A stretch of DNA of 64,000 nt from Cristatella mucedo (lineage: Eukaryota > Bryozoa > Phylactolaemata > Cristatellidae). The stretch is taken from positions 370,001 through 434,000 of the forward strand of contig WPIO01000188.1 in assembly GCA_009760855.2 (NCBI GenBank), in the 5' to 3' direction. Shown piece after piece: positions 47,901 through 61,400 of the stretch. The notes below the pieces were generated by a model. It saw only the letters and a list, made by a program, of their open reading frames with translations. It did not search any database and was not told where the DNA came from. The position numbers and the translations under genes are program-made. Each line of letters begins with the position of its first letter. The stretch's first letter is position 1.

Positions 47901-50900
47901 TAGACCGATCCAGCAACGACTGACTGGCAGGCCTTGCCTCTCCCTTCTCCGGCCCATGCAGCCCTGGCATCTGGGCCGACTGTCAGTGCTGGCATGTGTC
48001 TTGGCCACAGTAGCCAATCGTAGCTCACTTTTGGCAGCAATTAAGTCTTCCACATTGCCTGATGCATTTGTCCTTAAATTGCCTGCCCAAATCCAGCCGT
48101 CGTCTGCAGGCCGATCGTTGGTTGAACTTGGGCAGTGTCAAGCGAGCTGTTGCTTTCGGTGTGTGAGTGGGTGGGTGGGTGGATGAATGAAGGCTGCTGG
48201 TAGGATTACAAACTCGAAGGTACATGTACCTGTCCAGGCTGATCTGTGTCCTACTAGTCTCATTACTTGGTTCCTTCTGGGGTTTTCGTTGAGCTCAACG
48301 GGAGGAATAGCGCTGCAGCAACTGAGTGCACTTTCTGCCTGCTCGATAAAAGCTCTTCCGTTTCTTGCTGGTTCTGTGAGCCGCCTTGTATCATGACCGC
48401 GAGACTTCTCCACTCGGCATCCTCCGTAGGTGGCAAACGACCTTGATCTTGCCCGGGGCTTAATCAGTTCCTTCACTGGTTAGGCTGCCGAGGTTGCTGC
48501 TCAGAAAACTGTCGGAAATGGCTGCACCTCTGAGCCAGTCTTCGTTGCCTAGCAGATAAACTGCTGGTGTTGCTGCTGCTGCTGCCGATGCTGTTGCCGG
48601 CACCGCCACTGGCTGCTGCTGCCACTTCTGCTTCTGCCATGCTCCGAAATGGAAAAGGCCTGTGGCTCATGGTAGTGCATCTGCCTGGAAAACTCTTTCA
48701 GCGTGGGGCAGTGTTCAGATTAGGGTTTTTACATTCTTCCTTGGTTCTTCCCACCATTTTTCTACCAACAGGCTTTGGGCTGTTTGCGCAAGTCAGACGA
48801 TAGCAACACAGATTGACTTTGATATTCATTGTTTGGCTATGTTTTACGCTATGCACCGAAAAGTCAGTCGGTGCTCGGAGTATTGCATAAACATGGCCTG
48901 TGTTGGAAGCCTCCTTCGTCTGCCATTGTTTTCAAAGAATGCCTTCACGATACCTTAATGGTCGTTCTGACTGCCTTCACAGTAGTTCCAGTTACTATTA
49001 TGGTTATTGCTTCTATCAGTTATGTCCAAAAAGTAGCCCCCTCCACACCTGCAGGCTCATTGGCTAGGATGCCCAATCCGGGCCATGATAATAATATTAA
49101 CAAATAATAACAAATAATCATTTATTTCTATAGCCCCCTCCGAGAACTTAATCTCTTTCTAAACACTTTACACATGAGCAAAGGAAGCACGGTCATGGTG
49201 CTGTATGCAGCAAAATAGCTAGAGTTTGAGGCTGTCCCATAATTGGAAACGATCATTTGAGCAGTGCAAAAGCGCCTTCTGGGCTGCACACCTTCAGAGC
49301 TATAATAAGTCGGACTCTTGGGGTCACTATATCGTCAAGGAATTTATTACATAGTTTTAACTTATCAAATCAGCCGTGGGCTGCTAAACAGCGCCGACCT
49401 ACAGATGCCAACTGTAGCAAATCACCTAAGGATGTTAACATTAAATTAAGTCAATCCTGGGATGGGAATTTTGTCGGGCTAAGTGAATAAGATCTGTTTA
49501 TTGAGCCTGGTGCGGGCAAAAACCAGGCAAGCTCCATGGGTGGCTGCTTGATTTCTAGGAAGGACAACCAGGGTCAAGAATTCAATACTTAAATTAATTT
49601 AGTAAATACAATTATTGAACAGAAAGTATGTACCAGTGAATCTTGAGGCTTGTTGTCCTCCGTGGCTGGTTCAAGGTACTTCTCCTGAAAGGGCTACCAC
49701 TTTTTTTATTTTTTGTTGCCTGGACTGTTGTTGCCGGTGGCTCATATGCAGATCACCGAAACGGACCTGCTTCCTGACCTTGCAGCATCTCGACTGGATA
49801 GCTAGCAGCGAGAGCGGCAGCACAAAAGGCTACGTGGACTGGCGATTGCCGGAGAACGTGCGCGGCGTGATAACGCTGTATCACGATGCCTCATCACCTC
49901 AGTTTGATGACAAGGAGTGGACGTTCGTAGTCGAAAAGGTACGATTGAGCTTGTGACTCCTGTAACCTGATTGAGCTTCACCCCTGTAACCTTGCCACTC
50001 GGACAGTCTACTGAGTGGCAATTGGGTCTTTGCTGTTGTAGGCTGTAAAACGCTTCGAGAGAGATTGAGTTATCTGAGGGTTCTTTATCAAGTGTTTTAT
50101 TATTATTATTATTACTATTATGTCTTCATCTGCTGCTGTGTTCTATTGACTGCTTTTTGATAATCTCAACCTGATCAGTATAGTTTTTCTGCTGCAATGG
50201 GTGTATTTTTATTAATATTTGATAGTTTGCCTCCACTTTTTTCAGTATGGAGTAGGATTAACTGTTTTACATGGCTTGCTTAGTCGGATCGCCAAGCTTC
50301 GATGTAGTGGTCGGTATCTCCCCTGGGTCTTGGCTCGATTGACTTACAGGTTTCCAATGCAAAGCAACCGCGTTACATGCGATCTCACTAATGCTGTTCA
50401 GAAAGGGCTCTTATTTTTTTAGTTTCTTATGCATGAACCTGAATCCCCTACTGAGATGCTGTCAAACTTGATGATAAATCAGAACTGATACTCACAGGAT
50501 GCTCAAAGCCTGTGGCTGGACTAGAAGACTCTGGTCCTCTAATAAAAGATGCTGTTGTACGACCGTCACCCATGCATGGAATTTAGGGGTTATCTTTGAC
50601 GATTGCCGAAATTTTGAAAGTTTCCAATAGAAGACTGCCTTAACAGCTAGCCATCACGTCTGATCCATGTCCAAGATTAGAGACTTTCGACCATGGTAGC
50701 TTACACAAAATATGGCTAGCTCCCTTGTTCGGTTTCCGCTAGATTATTTCAATACCACTTTGGCTGGGCAACCGAAATAAAGCCACTAGGCGACCGCAGC
50801 TGGTGGTGAATTTGACTGCAAAGCTAGCTGCAAATCCCAGAGGTTTGGCTATTTGTCTCCTTTTGCTTAAAGAGTTTCAATGGCTTCCGGTTGATCGACT

Positions 50901-53900
50901 GATGCAGAGTAAAGTTCGTAAGCTGAGCCACACAGCCAGCCACGGCTTGGCTCCTTCATACCTAGCTGAACTGCTGTTCTAGTTTCAGCATTCTCGTGCC
51001 CTCAGGTCTTCTATTGACAATACATTAGCTGTTCTAATCCTCACCTTTAAGACCGTTGGTAACATAAGCTTTTGCTCTGCGGCTCCTAGACTGTGGAACT
51101 CACTTCCACAATTCTTACGTAACATCTACTCACCTGTTGCTGGCTGTAGCGCATTTTTTCCACTCGTCCTGAGCTGTTACTTTTATGCTAGTCACTTCCT
51201 TCCTCAACTGCCCTCCTGACTCAGCTATGCTTCTCACTTTCTCTGGGTTGGGTGAGATGAAATCCGTTTGCCACAGAATGCATATCGAAAGCCGATTAGG
51301 CTTTGAGTGCGCTAGAGAAACATTTCCTGTATATCATCCACTTAGTCCTTGTGGCATTTTGGAGTTACAGATGGAGAAACCAGAAATTTGCACAGGGAAT
51401 TCATTGGTCAAGTTAGTTTGATCTAAGATAAGCTTACTTTTTTTGGGCCACTCATGCTTGCTGTGGTTGGGCCTGTGCTTAGCAAGTTCTACAGCAAGTG
51501 AGTTAGCTGTGTTTATGGGACAATCTAGTAGTGATTTGGGTAGGAGCCGTACAGCTGCATTTGAATTGTCAAATATTTGTTGTCCTACTGCTTGCAGTTA
51601 TGCAATATTCTCAAACACCTGACCAGTGAGGTAGAGCCTGCGATCGACTTAGAAAGATTGCAGAGGTCGAAGCTGGGGCTCTTTCAGCTTTTCTGCCTCA
51701 CCGACCAACGAGAAAAGAGAGATAAAGGTTTTTTCTGGCAAGATATTTGATCAAAGCAAGGCCTTTGCACTCGATTTAGATAGCTCTGTGGGAGCAGCTG
51801 CTAGCTGCTGGGTTAGGGCAGATGTTCGGCTAGTGAGCTGATTTTGTGGGAATGCAGGAGTTAGACACGTCTCGAAAACTAGTCGTCCGACGTGCCGCTG
51901 CTTAAAATCCAAACTTGGATTCACCGCAGGTGCATACCCTCAATGAAGCAGTGTTGCTTTCAAATATGTAGAGCACTGGTGATCGTCCATCAGTGTAGTT
52001 CTTTCGCCCTTGGGTATAGCACTGCCTAAAGCCGGTAATGCTATTTTCCTTTTATTTTGTTGTGAGATAATGCACATATCGCTATTAAATGGTGCCCAAG
52101 CTTCCTATGGAACACTGGGTTATGAGATAATGAAGCCACTGCCAGCTAAAATGGCCAGTGTACATATACCTCGTGCAATCCCTGTACAGATACAATGCCA
52201 TTAACACTTGAGTAAATGGTATGCTAGAATGATGGCTATAGCATGCTGCAATGACTGCTAGCAGTGGCACAAATACTGTGGCAACATTTTACTGGTTATT
52301 GGCTCGGATAACCGTTGGAGCAAGCCGCCTGCCTACTCAAGTTTGCATACACATGTTCACTGTACGTGGATGTAGACTACCGGTCTGTGCATCGTGTGCC
52401 GTCGGGTTAGCTATATATTGAGCGTGATTGTAACTTGTTCGTTTGACAGCACGAGAAAGGTGGCCGCTTTAAGGCCATCGCCAGTCAGAAGGTGAACATG
52501 CGTGAGTACGTGTCGCTAGGAGGTGCTCCAAAACGAGTTAAACTCGCGATGAAATCCAATTCGGACAAGTACAGCAATGTCGTGCTCGTGATCAGCATCT
52601 CATCAGCCTTGATCAAGGAAGGCATGGCCACGTAAGTGAGCTTGCTCCCGAGTGCTTACATTTAATTGCAGGATGCCTACCTGCACTACACTGTGATATG
52701 ACCTGTAGCATTACTTTGCGATGGCCATGTTGGAATTTGAAAAATGCCTGAGACAGTCGGGTTGGCACATTCGATTGGATGATCAAGGCATTTTGAAGTC
52801 TTGTCAGCAGAACAACTTTCTCCTTCATAATATCATGACTGTACGGCTCTTGTTTTTCGAGCCTCTCAGCTGCCTTTTTATCGTCTTTGTTGATGTCGGC
52901 ATTGCCATCTTAATCCGAAGATGTTAGCCAATGGCTCAGTGCTTCCCGTTATGAGCTTCTGCACACCTGTGCATCCTACTTTTTAAGTGAGTGCAATGCA
53001 TTCTGACTTCCCGACCACGCTGGCTTACGTGGCCATTGAGCTACAAGTAGACATACATCGCGACCTGGTGCCAAAATTCTCCTTGATGGTGCTTAGCTTG
53101 GTGTTATGGCTTGCCTGATTTAACAGCACTTGAGTTCAAAACAATTTTTCGTTCGGCATCGCCTGTGCCTACTGACTAACCAATGTAATGAATGGCAAGC
53201 AGTGTTGCTGATCAAGCAATCTTGCTGCTGAGCTAGCAGCATTATTCAACCTCTGCCTTTGTTGCAGTATTTATTCTCTCACGGAATTTCTGATTTTTAA
53301 CATGCTAATGTTGATCCCTTCTTCTCACGGTTGATGGCATTCTATTTGATCGTGAAGAAAAGAGTCTTGAGTATGAAAATTGTGTTTAGATACAAATTCT
53401 TGCATGTTGAGTAATTGATTGCCATTGATTTCTAAACACTTATAGGTCGTCTAAAAGAGGTGCCGGGCACTAGGTGAAACTAAAAGGATAGGAGTACTGG
53501 AAATTCGAGTCCCCACTTAGTACTGCTTAGAGAACTAAGATCAAGAATCTTGTTTATTGTTACCCTTGTATCTAACTGGTCGTTGGTGTAGACCGGTGCA
53601 ATTACATTCTGATCCTATTCCATATTATCCTATCTGCTGATCATAAAGATCAAAAGCTTGTCTGTTCACTCTCATTTGGATTTGTTATCTTTTCAATGAT
53701 TGCCATTGCGTTTAGCATACCCTGTTTACAGTGTGTCTGGGCATCATGTCTCATTTTTGGCGCCGTAAAGCATGTACCTCACGGTTCAACACGGACCTTG
53801 CCATTTCTTACCGTTGAGCTTCCTAACCATGCCCAAGGTCTCCTTTTTTCTAGTCCGGCTCACTGTTTAAGCTAAGCATTTCCTCGTTGCCAGTGTCTGC

Positions 53901-55453
53901 TGCTTTATGTGATGTCTCATTGTGAACTTGCTATTCTATTGACTTGTTTGTTGCACTGGAACCCTGCAGATCAACTGCTTGGTATGCGCCAGATTGGTTC
54001 TGACCTAACTTACAGTCAGCGCTTGCTTTGTGTATGCTGCAGTGATGAAGATATGCAGTCGATCGCCAGCCTGATGAGTGCTGGACCGTCAGACGTGGGA
54101 AACATGGCTGATTTTGATGACGAACTACCTGATGGAGGAGAGGACGGATGTGCTGCTGGACACCATGCTGACAATGCTGCCGATGACAGTATAATTCGAG
54201 CTGATACAATGTCACAGCTAACTGCTTTAACTGCAGAAATAAGCAAGTTCGCCTTGCCTGAAGGTATGCTGTCAGAGAGGAGAGTGCACCTTGGCGGTAT
54301 ATTATAGTAGTTTAATCGTGCAGCTACTGGCAGTACAAGCCTGGCCAGTATGGCTTTTGTTCATTGCAAACGAAGCAAATTCGTGCACCAATTTCTGTGT
54401 TGTGCTGCTATGTGCATGACTGTGCAATGTGTTTATGTTCAGACTTTAATGTTCTGTCTCTGGTTTTTGGCTTTGATAGGATATCGAGCTTTACCCAGCA
54501 CCTGTTAGCCCCACCAAGCTTATTTATGACTCGGCCTTAGATGTCGAGTGTTCTTTGTAGGCGCTGCTCGCAGGGTCAGCTACCTGGAATAGTGCCGAGC
54601 CCCTGCTGTCTCCTCCACTCACTCCCCAGCACAAGGCAAGTTGTCTTGCCGTGTCTCTTTGGGCAAGCTCCTCACAAGCTACCATCGCATCTGTTATGCC
54701 AGCTCTTTTTGCCTCTCGTTTCTTACCCGTTGGCTTTCTAGTCACGTAGCTACAGTTTGATCCGATCGTGCCATGTACAATCATGGCTGGGTCTCAGTCC
54801 TGAAGCAGTGAGGTGGTCATGTTTCACTCTCCAGGCTGTGTGTTCAAGCCCTGCTGCTGGCATTTTTTGTTGCCGGCTGTGCTCCGGTAGTCACTAAAGG
54901 CTGATATGCCGGTATATTTAAAAGGCTGCAGAAACAGCCGATCTTTAATATCTTGGTTTTACTTCACTTCCTGTGCTTCCAATAGCATTTTCTTGCCCAG
55001 TGTCTGCAGTCTTGAAATTTGAAGTTGGCTGCAGCAGCAGGAGGCTCGTCAGATCGTGCATCAGGTTTAATTTCATTGTATCCCCTTGCCTCCCACTTTC
55101 TTGCCGGAGGCTACTTCACGGAACGAACCTTTTTCTCTTGTTTGTTCAAAAACCAGAAGACCTGCTTACCTAATTGCTCGCAGAAAGCTTTTATTCTGGC
55201 ATTAGCTCTACATCCGGTACATGCCTCTGCATCGCTCTTCCTACTTAGCAGTTCCTGCATCTAGCAGAGGTCTTACAGTAGAATGCCTTGCTGGTTTGGC
55301 CCAGTGGTTAAGGTGCTTGCCCGGCCAAGGTCAATTTCCATGTGTCAAGTTGTACTTTATGTATTTTATGGTTGAGGTCGTAGACTCGAGCCTCGTTGTA
55401 TATATGAAGTGCCTGAATAGAGAGCCAGTTTTTTTGGTCGTTTTACAAATGAG

Positions 55454-55488
<35 letters not shown>

Positions 55489-58400
55489 TGGGAGATCGAG
55501 GACCAGGATGGACTTTTTTTGGAGTCATAGCTGCCTATATGGTAGCCTTTTTTATTGCCCTCCAGACCTGCATACAACGGTTTGATAGTGCCTTCAGACA
55601 TTGTTTTTTTTTCATTCAAGGAGGCCGTGCTCAGACATGCACCGGTGGCTGTCGTCTCCTTTGGCACCTGATTGTTTCCTAGTATTGATTTTCATTTTTG
55701 TGTTCCTCTAAAGCTAGTGGTGACATTCTTTAATAAGCTAAACCGACCAGCTTGTGCCAGAATTATACTGCACTGGTTTGCCCCAATGGTGTAAGGTGCA
55801 TGCCCCGACCGAGGATAAGGTGAATATATTTGATGGCCAAGGTTGTGGGCTCGAGCCCCATCACATATGTGAAGTGCCTGAATAGAGACTAAGTTCTCTT
55901 ATGGTGGTATGCAAATTAACATATCTGCAGTTGGTGAGTGTGCTCATAGGCTCATAACCTGTCATCACCATTCTTGCTTTAGGACCCGAAAGTACATGCA
56001 GCTAAGCTTGCCAGCTTGGTGACTGCTTGCTTGCAAAGATTGTCAGGTTTGTCTTGCTCAACCGTGGGGGCAAAATCAGATTGCTGCCAAGACTTCTTGC
56101 TCGCTTGCTTCTAGTTAGAGAAGTGTCGCTAGCAACTTGCAGCCATTTTCTAGATGCCTGGCCAGGATAAGTAATACAGTCAGTGCACGTGTCCTTGTCA
56201 TCACCTAGTTGCACCCTTGACAAAAAATTAATGTGTATATGTATAATTCATTCGTATAGCGCCTTAAGAGAACTTAAGCTGTAGTCAGGCGCTTTGCATA
56301 TGCATGGGCTCGGGCCACGACCTCGACCAGACCTTGATCGGGGCAAGCGCATTAACCACTGGTCCAAACCAGCGTGGAAATGCATCAGATGAGCTCGGCT
56401 GCTGCTACGGTAGAACTCAGCTGTTGGTGCAGCTGATGTCTCGGCTGCTGCAGCAGCTGATGTCTCTGCTGCTGTTGGTGTAACCTGTTTGGGCTGCTTT
56501 CGTAGCCGTCGTGGTCGGTCAGGCTGTGACCGACGTGGCTATGATCACAGGCCACTTCATCTTACCTTAAGCAAGGCACTTGCCTAAACGTCTGTCTTTG
56601 ATTCTCTGCAGGACCGTCCTATGGTGCTCGTGACGAGCATTTCTCACTCGATACACAGCTTTCGAGAGATGCACACACTGCTGCTGCCGCTCCTGCCATA
56701 GAAAGTCGTCTAAAACACGCCAGCTCAGTTGCCTTCGGCAGTGCCGGCAGCAGCAGCAGTCAAGCAGCAAAGCTGCTCCTGCCTGCTCACGGTGCACTGT
56801 TGCAGAGCCACTCAGCAGCAACACTCACCAGTGCCGGCCGACGTGAGGGCACTGCCGCCGCCAGGGAAGCACAGCCTTTGACTGGTACAACACCTGTCCA
56901 GGCTTGTGCTGCCACTGTGCTGCCAGCTGCTACTTCCACGTTCGTAGAGAGGCCGTTCTATGCTGGTAAGTTGCAGCTCTCAGGTTCTGCTTCTGCACTT
57001 GCTTTTGCCAATGTCTGTCCACAAAAGGTCTGCAAATTATGGTGAGCACCAGTGAGAAACTGAAATACCTCCTGATTATTGTTTTTGCAGTGGACAGTCT
57101 CATTTTAAAAACGTTACAGTGAGTTACAGAATTCGAGACGGGATGTCACAAATGCATGAACCAATTTAGATATGGTTTCCCTCTCTAAGCAAGCCCGAAT
57201 TTTAGAAGTGAGCTTTGCAAAACCACAAAAGTTTATCACAGTATGGTACCTTTAAGTGAAGTAATACGAAACGTAAGTGATCAAAGGATACTTATCCTTT
57301 TTATTACTGGTCTATTTCAAACCATGGTTGCAGTCTTTGCTATTTGTCCTTTCTAGGCCAATCGATGATTCAGTCATGTTATTAATCCGGCCACCAACGG
57401 TGGCCCTAAGTGGGTAACCCGACAGAAGCCTGTACGACAAGAGCACCCAAAAATAATTTTAAGAAATGCTGGTTTAAATAGATACTTATAAATATAGTAT
57501 TTTATTAGAGAAAATATAACTAACATAACATTATAGTGTATGCCAGCTTTTAAATATATTTTGAAAGGGTATATTGATATGGAATGAGTTCATATAGCCT
57601 AATGATTTTGGCATGTTTTTTAATTAGATGCTCAGGTGTGTGTGATTGCATTACAGTAATCTTCAACTAGGACTGTTTCGAGGTAGGTTGTTGATTTGTT
57701 GACCCTAGGCCTATGCCTTGGCCCATCCCAATAGTAAGTCTGACTTTGCATCAGGTTGTTAATTCGGTGGGTAGGATCCCACCCATACGTAGGTCGAGGG
57801 GAAGGCTACCTTCAATGGCATCTACTTGAGCTCTGCTCGGCGCCCAGCAGCCAGAGTACGGTCTTTTGAAATCAGCCGGCAGAGTCAAGATGCTTTTTGC
57901 GAATTTTGCTATACCAGAGAAACCAGGCTTCAGCTGGCCGAAAGGTAGGCCAAGGGGTCATCCTGACTGTTACGTTCCTGATGAATTTAGCCAACTATTG
58001 ATTGATCTGTAGAAATTATGCCAAAGCTCGACCATGGAAGTCGATCGGTAGTGCTGTGAGAGTTTAGACGATATGCTTCTGATCAGCTCCATGGTCAGCC
58101 ATGCCTCTGTTTGCAGGTCTACTTTTGGCTGTAAAGATATTTGAAAGCGGTTTCTTGTGTCTTGTTCGGACCCCGTGCCTACTATCCTCCTGAGATGCCT
58201 AGATTTTCCGAAGGTCACAATGATTAACATAATGAAAATGTTATCAGCCTTATGTTTTTTCCCTACATTCCTCATAGAGGCCGGTCGTTTAGAGCTGTTC
58301 CTATCCAAGACACCAGAGCAAATAGTGTTTGAGCACCTACCGGTAAACGCCCGAATTGAAACATTAAAATTGGCATGTGAATTTGCATCAGCTGTTAGAT

Positions 58401-61400
58401 CTAGTCAACCCCAGCACCAGGGGCAGAACCATTGTGAGCATTCAACAACTTCTGCAATAATAATAATAATAATAATAATAAGACACTTGATAAAGGGCCC
58501 TCTGAGAACTCGATCTCTCTCTAGATGCTGTACACTTGCTACAAAGGAAACATGATCAAAACACGATGTAATGTTGATTTGGGTAGAGTTGATCTGCTAG
58601 TTCTGCTCATTTTTTGTGGGGCTAGATGCCATTGATCACCGAGTCCTTCTTCGGAGCTTTTCATCTCTTCCATGCTTCACAAGCACTGCTCTGCAATAGG
58701 AAGATTTCAGAGCATAGATGTCAATGGCTGAAGCTCATACAATCAGCTTTGAGGGTATTGGTTGCTCCAGGGACATGCTGTCGAGGTCTCTCACTCTTTT
58801 CACAATGTATTCTCTTCGTCCTGCTAATTTAATCGCCGATTGCAATTGATGGCACTCAGCTCTAATGCTGCCTTGATCCATCTAGGCCTCCGGCACCTAA
58901 GAGCTGACCTATGGGTACGGGTAGGCTGCAATAGTGCAGTACCACAGCTAGATATGAAGAAACCAAATCTCGGCGGACGTTGTAGGTAAGAGTAACAATT
59001 TTTCTTTGTATCAATTGATTAACCGCAAGCTACCCCGGCTTGTTGCCTTTACTGAAAAACAAACAAGATGAATAACATGGTTAGGGGTGACATGCACAGG
59101 GTCGGCATGCAAATGTGGTTAGTGGCAGCATGCACAGTGTCAGCACCCGTAAGCACGTGAAGGACGAATCACAGGGACCCACTAAATGCTGTCGTAAATA
59201 GGTGTGTTTTTAAGTTCCTTTTAAATGTGGTCAGGTCAGGGGATGTTCTGATGCAGGTCGGGAGGGAGTTCCAGGCTTTGGGAGTGAACGAACTAAATGC
59301 ATGGTCTCCAAAGGATTTAAGGTTTGTACGAGGTATTTCTAGACTGTTGGATTCCGAAAAGTGGGTGGTAAGATGCTTGGCCTGATGGGGGAGTATGTCG
59401 GAGAGATAGATTGGAGCCATAGAATGAAGGGACCTAAAAGTGAGCGACAAAACCTTGAAGTCAATTCGTTGCTTGACTGGCAGCCAGTGCAGGTCGGCGA
59501 GAAGTGGAGTAATGTGGCAACTGAGACACTCACGACAGACAAGCCTAGCTGCAGAGTTTTGCACCAGCTGCAATCGCCTGATCGCACATGCTGGTAGGCC
59601 AGTAAGCAGTAAGTTGCAGAAGTCGAGACAAGATGTCACGAATGCATGGATCAACTTGGACATGGTATCCTTATCTAAACAAGCCCGAATTTTAGCAATG
59701 TTATGAAGCTGAAAATTGGCAGATTTGACTGTGGAGCTGATATGGTCGTCTAACGAGAGGTCGCTTTGGAATATGACACCTAGATTTCGAGCTGATTCAA
59801 CTGGAGATATGCTGGAAGAGCCAAATTTGAGAGACAGCCTTTCCAATCTCTGAATCACACTGGGTTTGCCCATAACTAGCAAGTTAGTTTTGTCATCGTT
59901 TAGTTTTATAAAATTTGCTGCCATCCATGTGCGGATGTCATCAATGCACGCAGCAAGTGAGTTGAGAGAATTTGAGGTGCTCGAAGGCTGGGAGGGATCA
60001 AAGCAAAGGTACAACTGAGTGTCATCTGCATAGAAGTGAAAGCCTAGATTGTGCTTGGCAATCACATCAGCAAGAGGGAGAGTATAAACCGTGAAAAGAA
60101 CCGGACCTAGCATGGAGCCCTGAGGTACTCCATATTTCTGAGGTACTTCAGATGATCTTTGTTCATTCACGTCAATACTCTGGAGTCTCCCACTGAGCTA
60201 GTGCCTGAACCACTGCAGAGCAGTGCCAGTGATGCCGAGGCGAGATGAGAGGCGCTATAGAAGAACTTTGTGATCGATGGTGTCAAAAGCTGCCGAAAGA
60301 TTGAGCAAAACAAGCTGAGACACTCTAGCCATGTCTGCATTCCTACGTAGGTCGTTGTATACCCTAAGCAATGCTGACTCTGTGGAGTGATTAGCTCTAA
60401 AGTCAGACTTGAACTTACTAGCACGGTGTGAGGTTTCGATATATGAGTTCAGCTGATCTGCCACGACCCGTTCCAGTGTCTTTGATAGGAATGGTAGAAG
60501 TGATACTGGGCGGTAGTTGCTTAAATTCTCTTGCTCTAGTGTAGCTTTCTTGAGAAGAGGCCTGACTACAGCTTTTTTTGAAAGGTGCTGGGACATGACC
60601 TGAGGCTAATGACATATTAATTATGTTAGTTATGCATGGCAGCAGCAGATCAATGCAACGTAGGAGCAGGACATTGGGAATAGGGTCCAGAGGACTTGTC
60701 TTCTTTGATTGCGATACGAACTTTAGGACTAGATCACTAGTGACCTGCTTAAATGCAGACATTGAGGTGCAGCCAGGAGCCGAGGAAGAGCATTCTAGTG
60801 GGGAGGTTGTCATCACAGGGATGGATTCCCTGATCTTGTTTATCTTCTGCACAAAGAATCGAGAGAAGCGATCGGCTAGATCATCACAAGGATCATCAGG
60901 TAAGGAGCTAATCTGGGAATGGTTGAGGAGATGGTTTATTGTCGACATCAGCATTTTTGGATTGTGCATCTGTGATTCAACAATGTTTCTATAGAAGTTA
61001 CACTTGGCCTTTGCTAGGATCGATTGGTACGACTTACAGTAGTCTTCGTATACCTGTCGATGGACAGTTAGTCAGGATTTTGTGTATGCTTTTTCAAGCT
61101 TTCGTTTATTAGACGTGGCTAGTTTAATGTCTGTGGTAAACCATAGGCCGTCTGGGTGGGGGCGCACAGTGCGCTTTGTCAGAGGTGCAAACTCGTCGAG
61201 TGTGTCAGCTAGTGTCGTGTTGTAGCTATCTACCAATGATGACAGATCGGAGGGAGGACTGAGCAGCAGAGGCGAAGCAGATATTCTCGCACGGACAGCA
61301 TCGATGTCAAGGGTCTTGAGGTTTCGCGATTCACAGGTCATTTTAGAGGAGGATGTGGGCACACACTGTAGATTGAATGAGATCTGCATGTGGTCAGATA

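Larger units (their letters stand above)
49939..52449 (+). other. EHBP1 intron 3
   Basis: Donor GTACGA, acceptor GTTTGACAG. It carries a LINE-A tail and a LINE-B fragment. The part after 51,400 shows nothing recognisable. Confidence 0.85.
54264..56611 (+). other. EHBP1 intron 5
   Basis: Donor GTATGC, acceptor TTCTCTGCAG. It holds one SINE-2 and three SINE-1 copies. The remainder is unclassified. Confidence 0.85.

Noticed and set aside
48473-48670. Minus-strand open frame with an Ala/Ser-rich start that looks like a plausible N-terminus
   Set aside because: It is created by a CTG-rich patch inside EHBP1 intron 2. No splice partner or homology was found.
49753-49785. Upstream acceptor (CATATGCAG) for EHBP1 exon 3
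   Set aside because: It would add 33 bases with no family similarity and would require a different phase from exon 2. The later acceptor has the better pyrimidine tract and matches the protein alignment.
60623-60994. Plus-strand open frame over the LINE
   Set aside because: It is a shadow of the minus-strand reverse transcriptase region.
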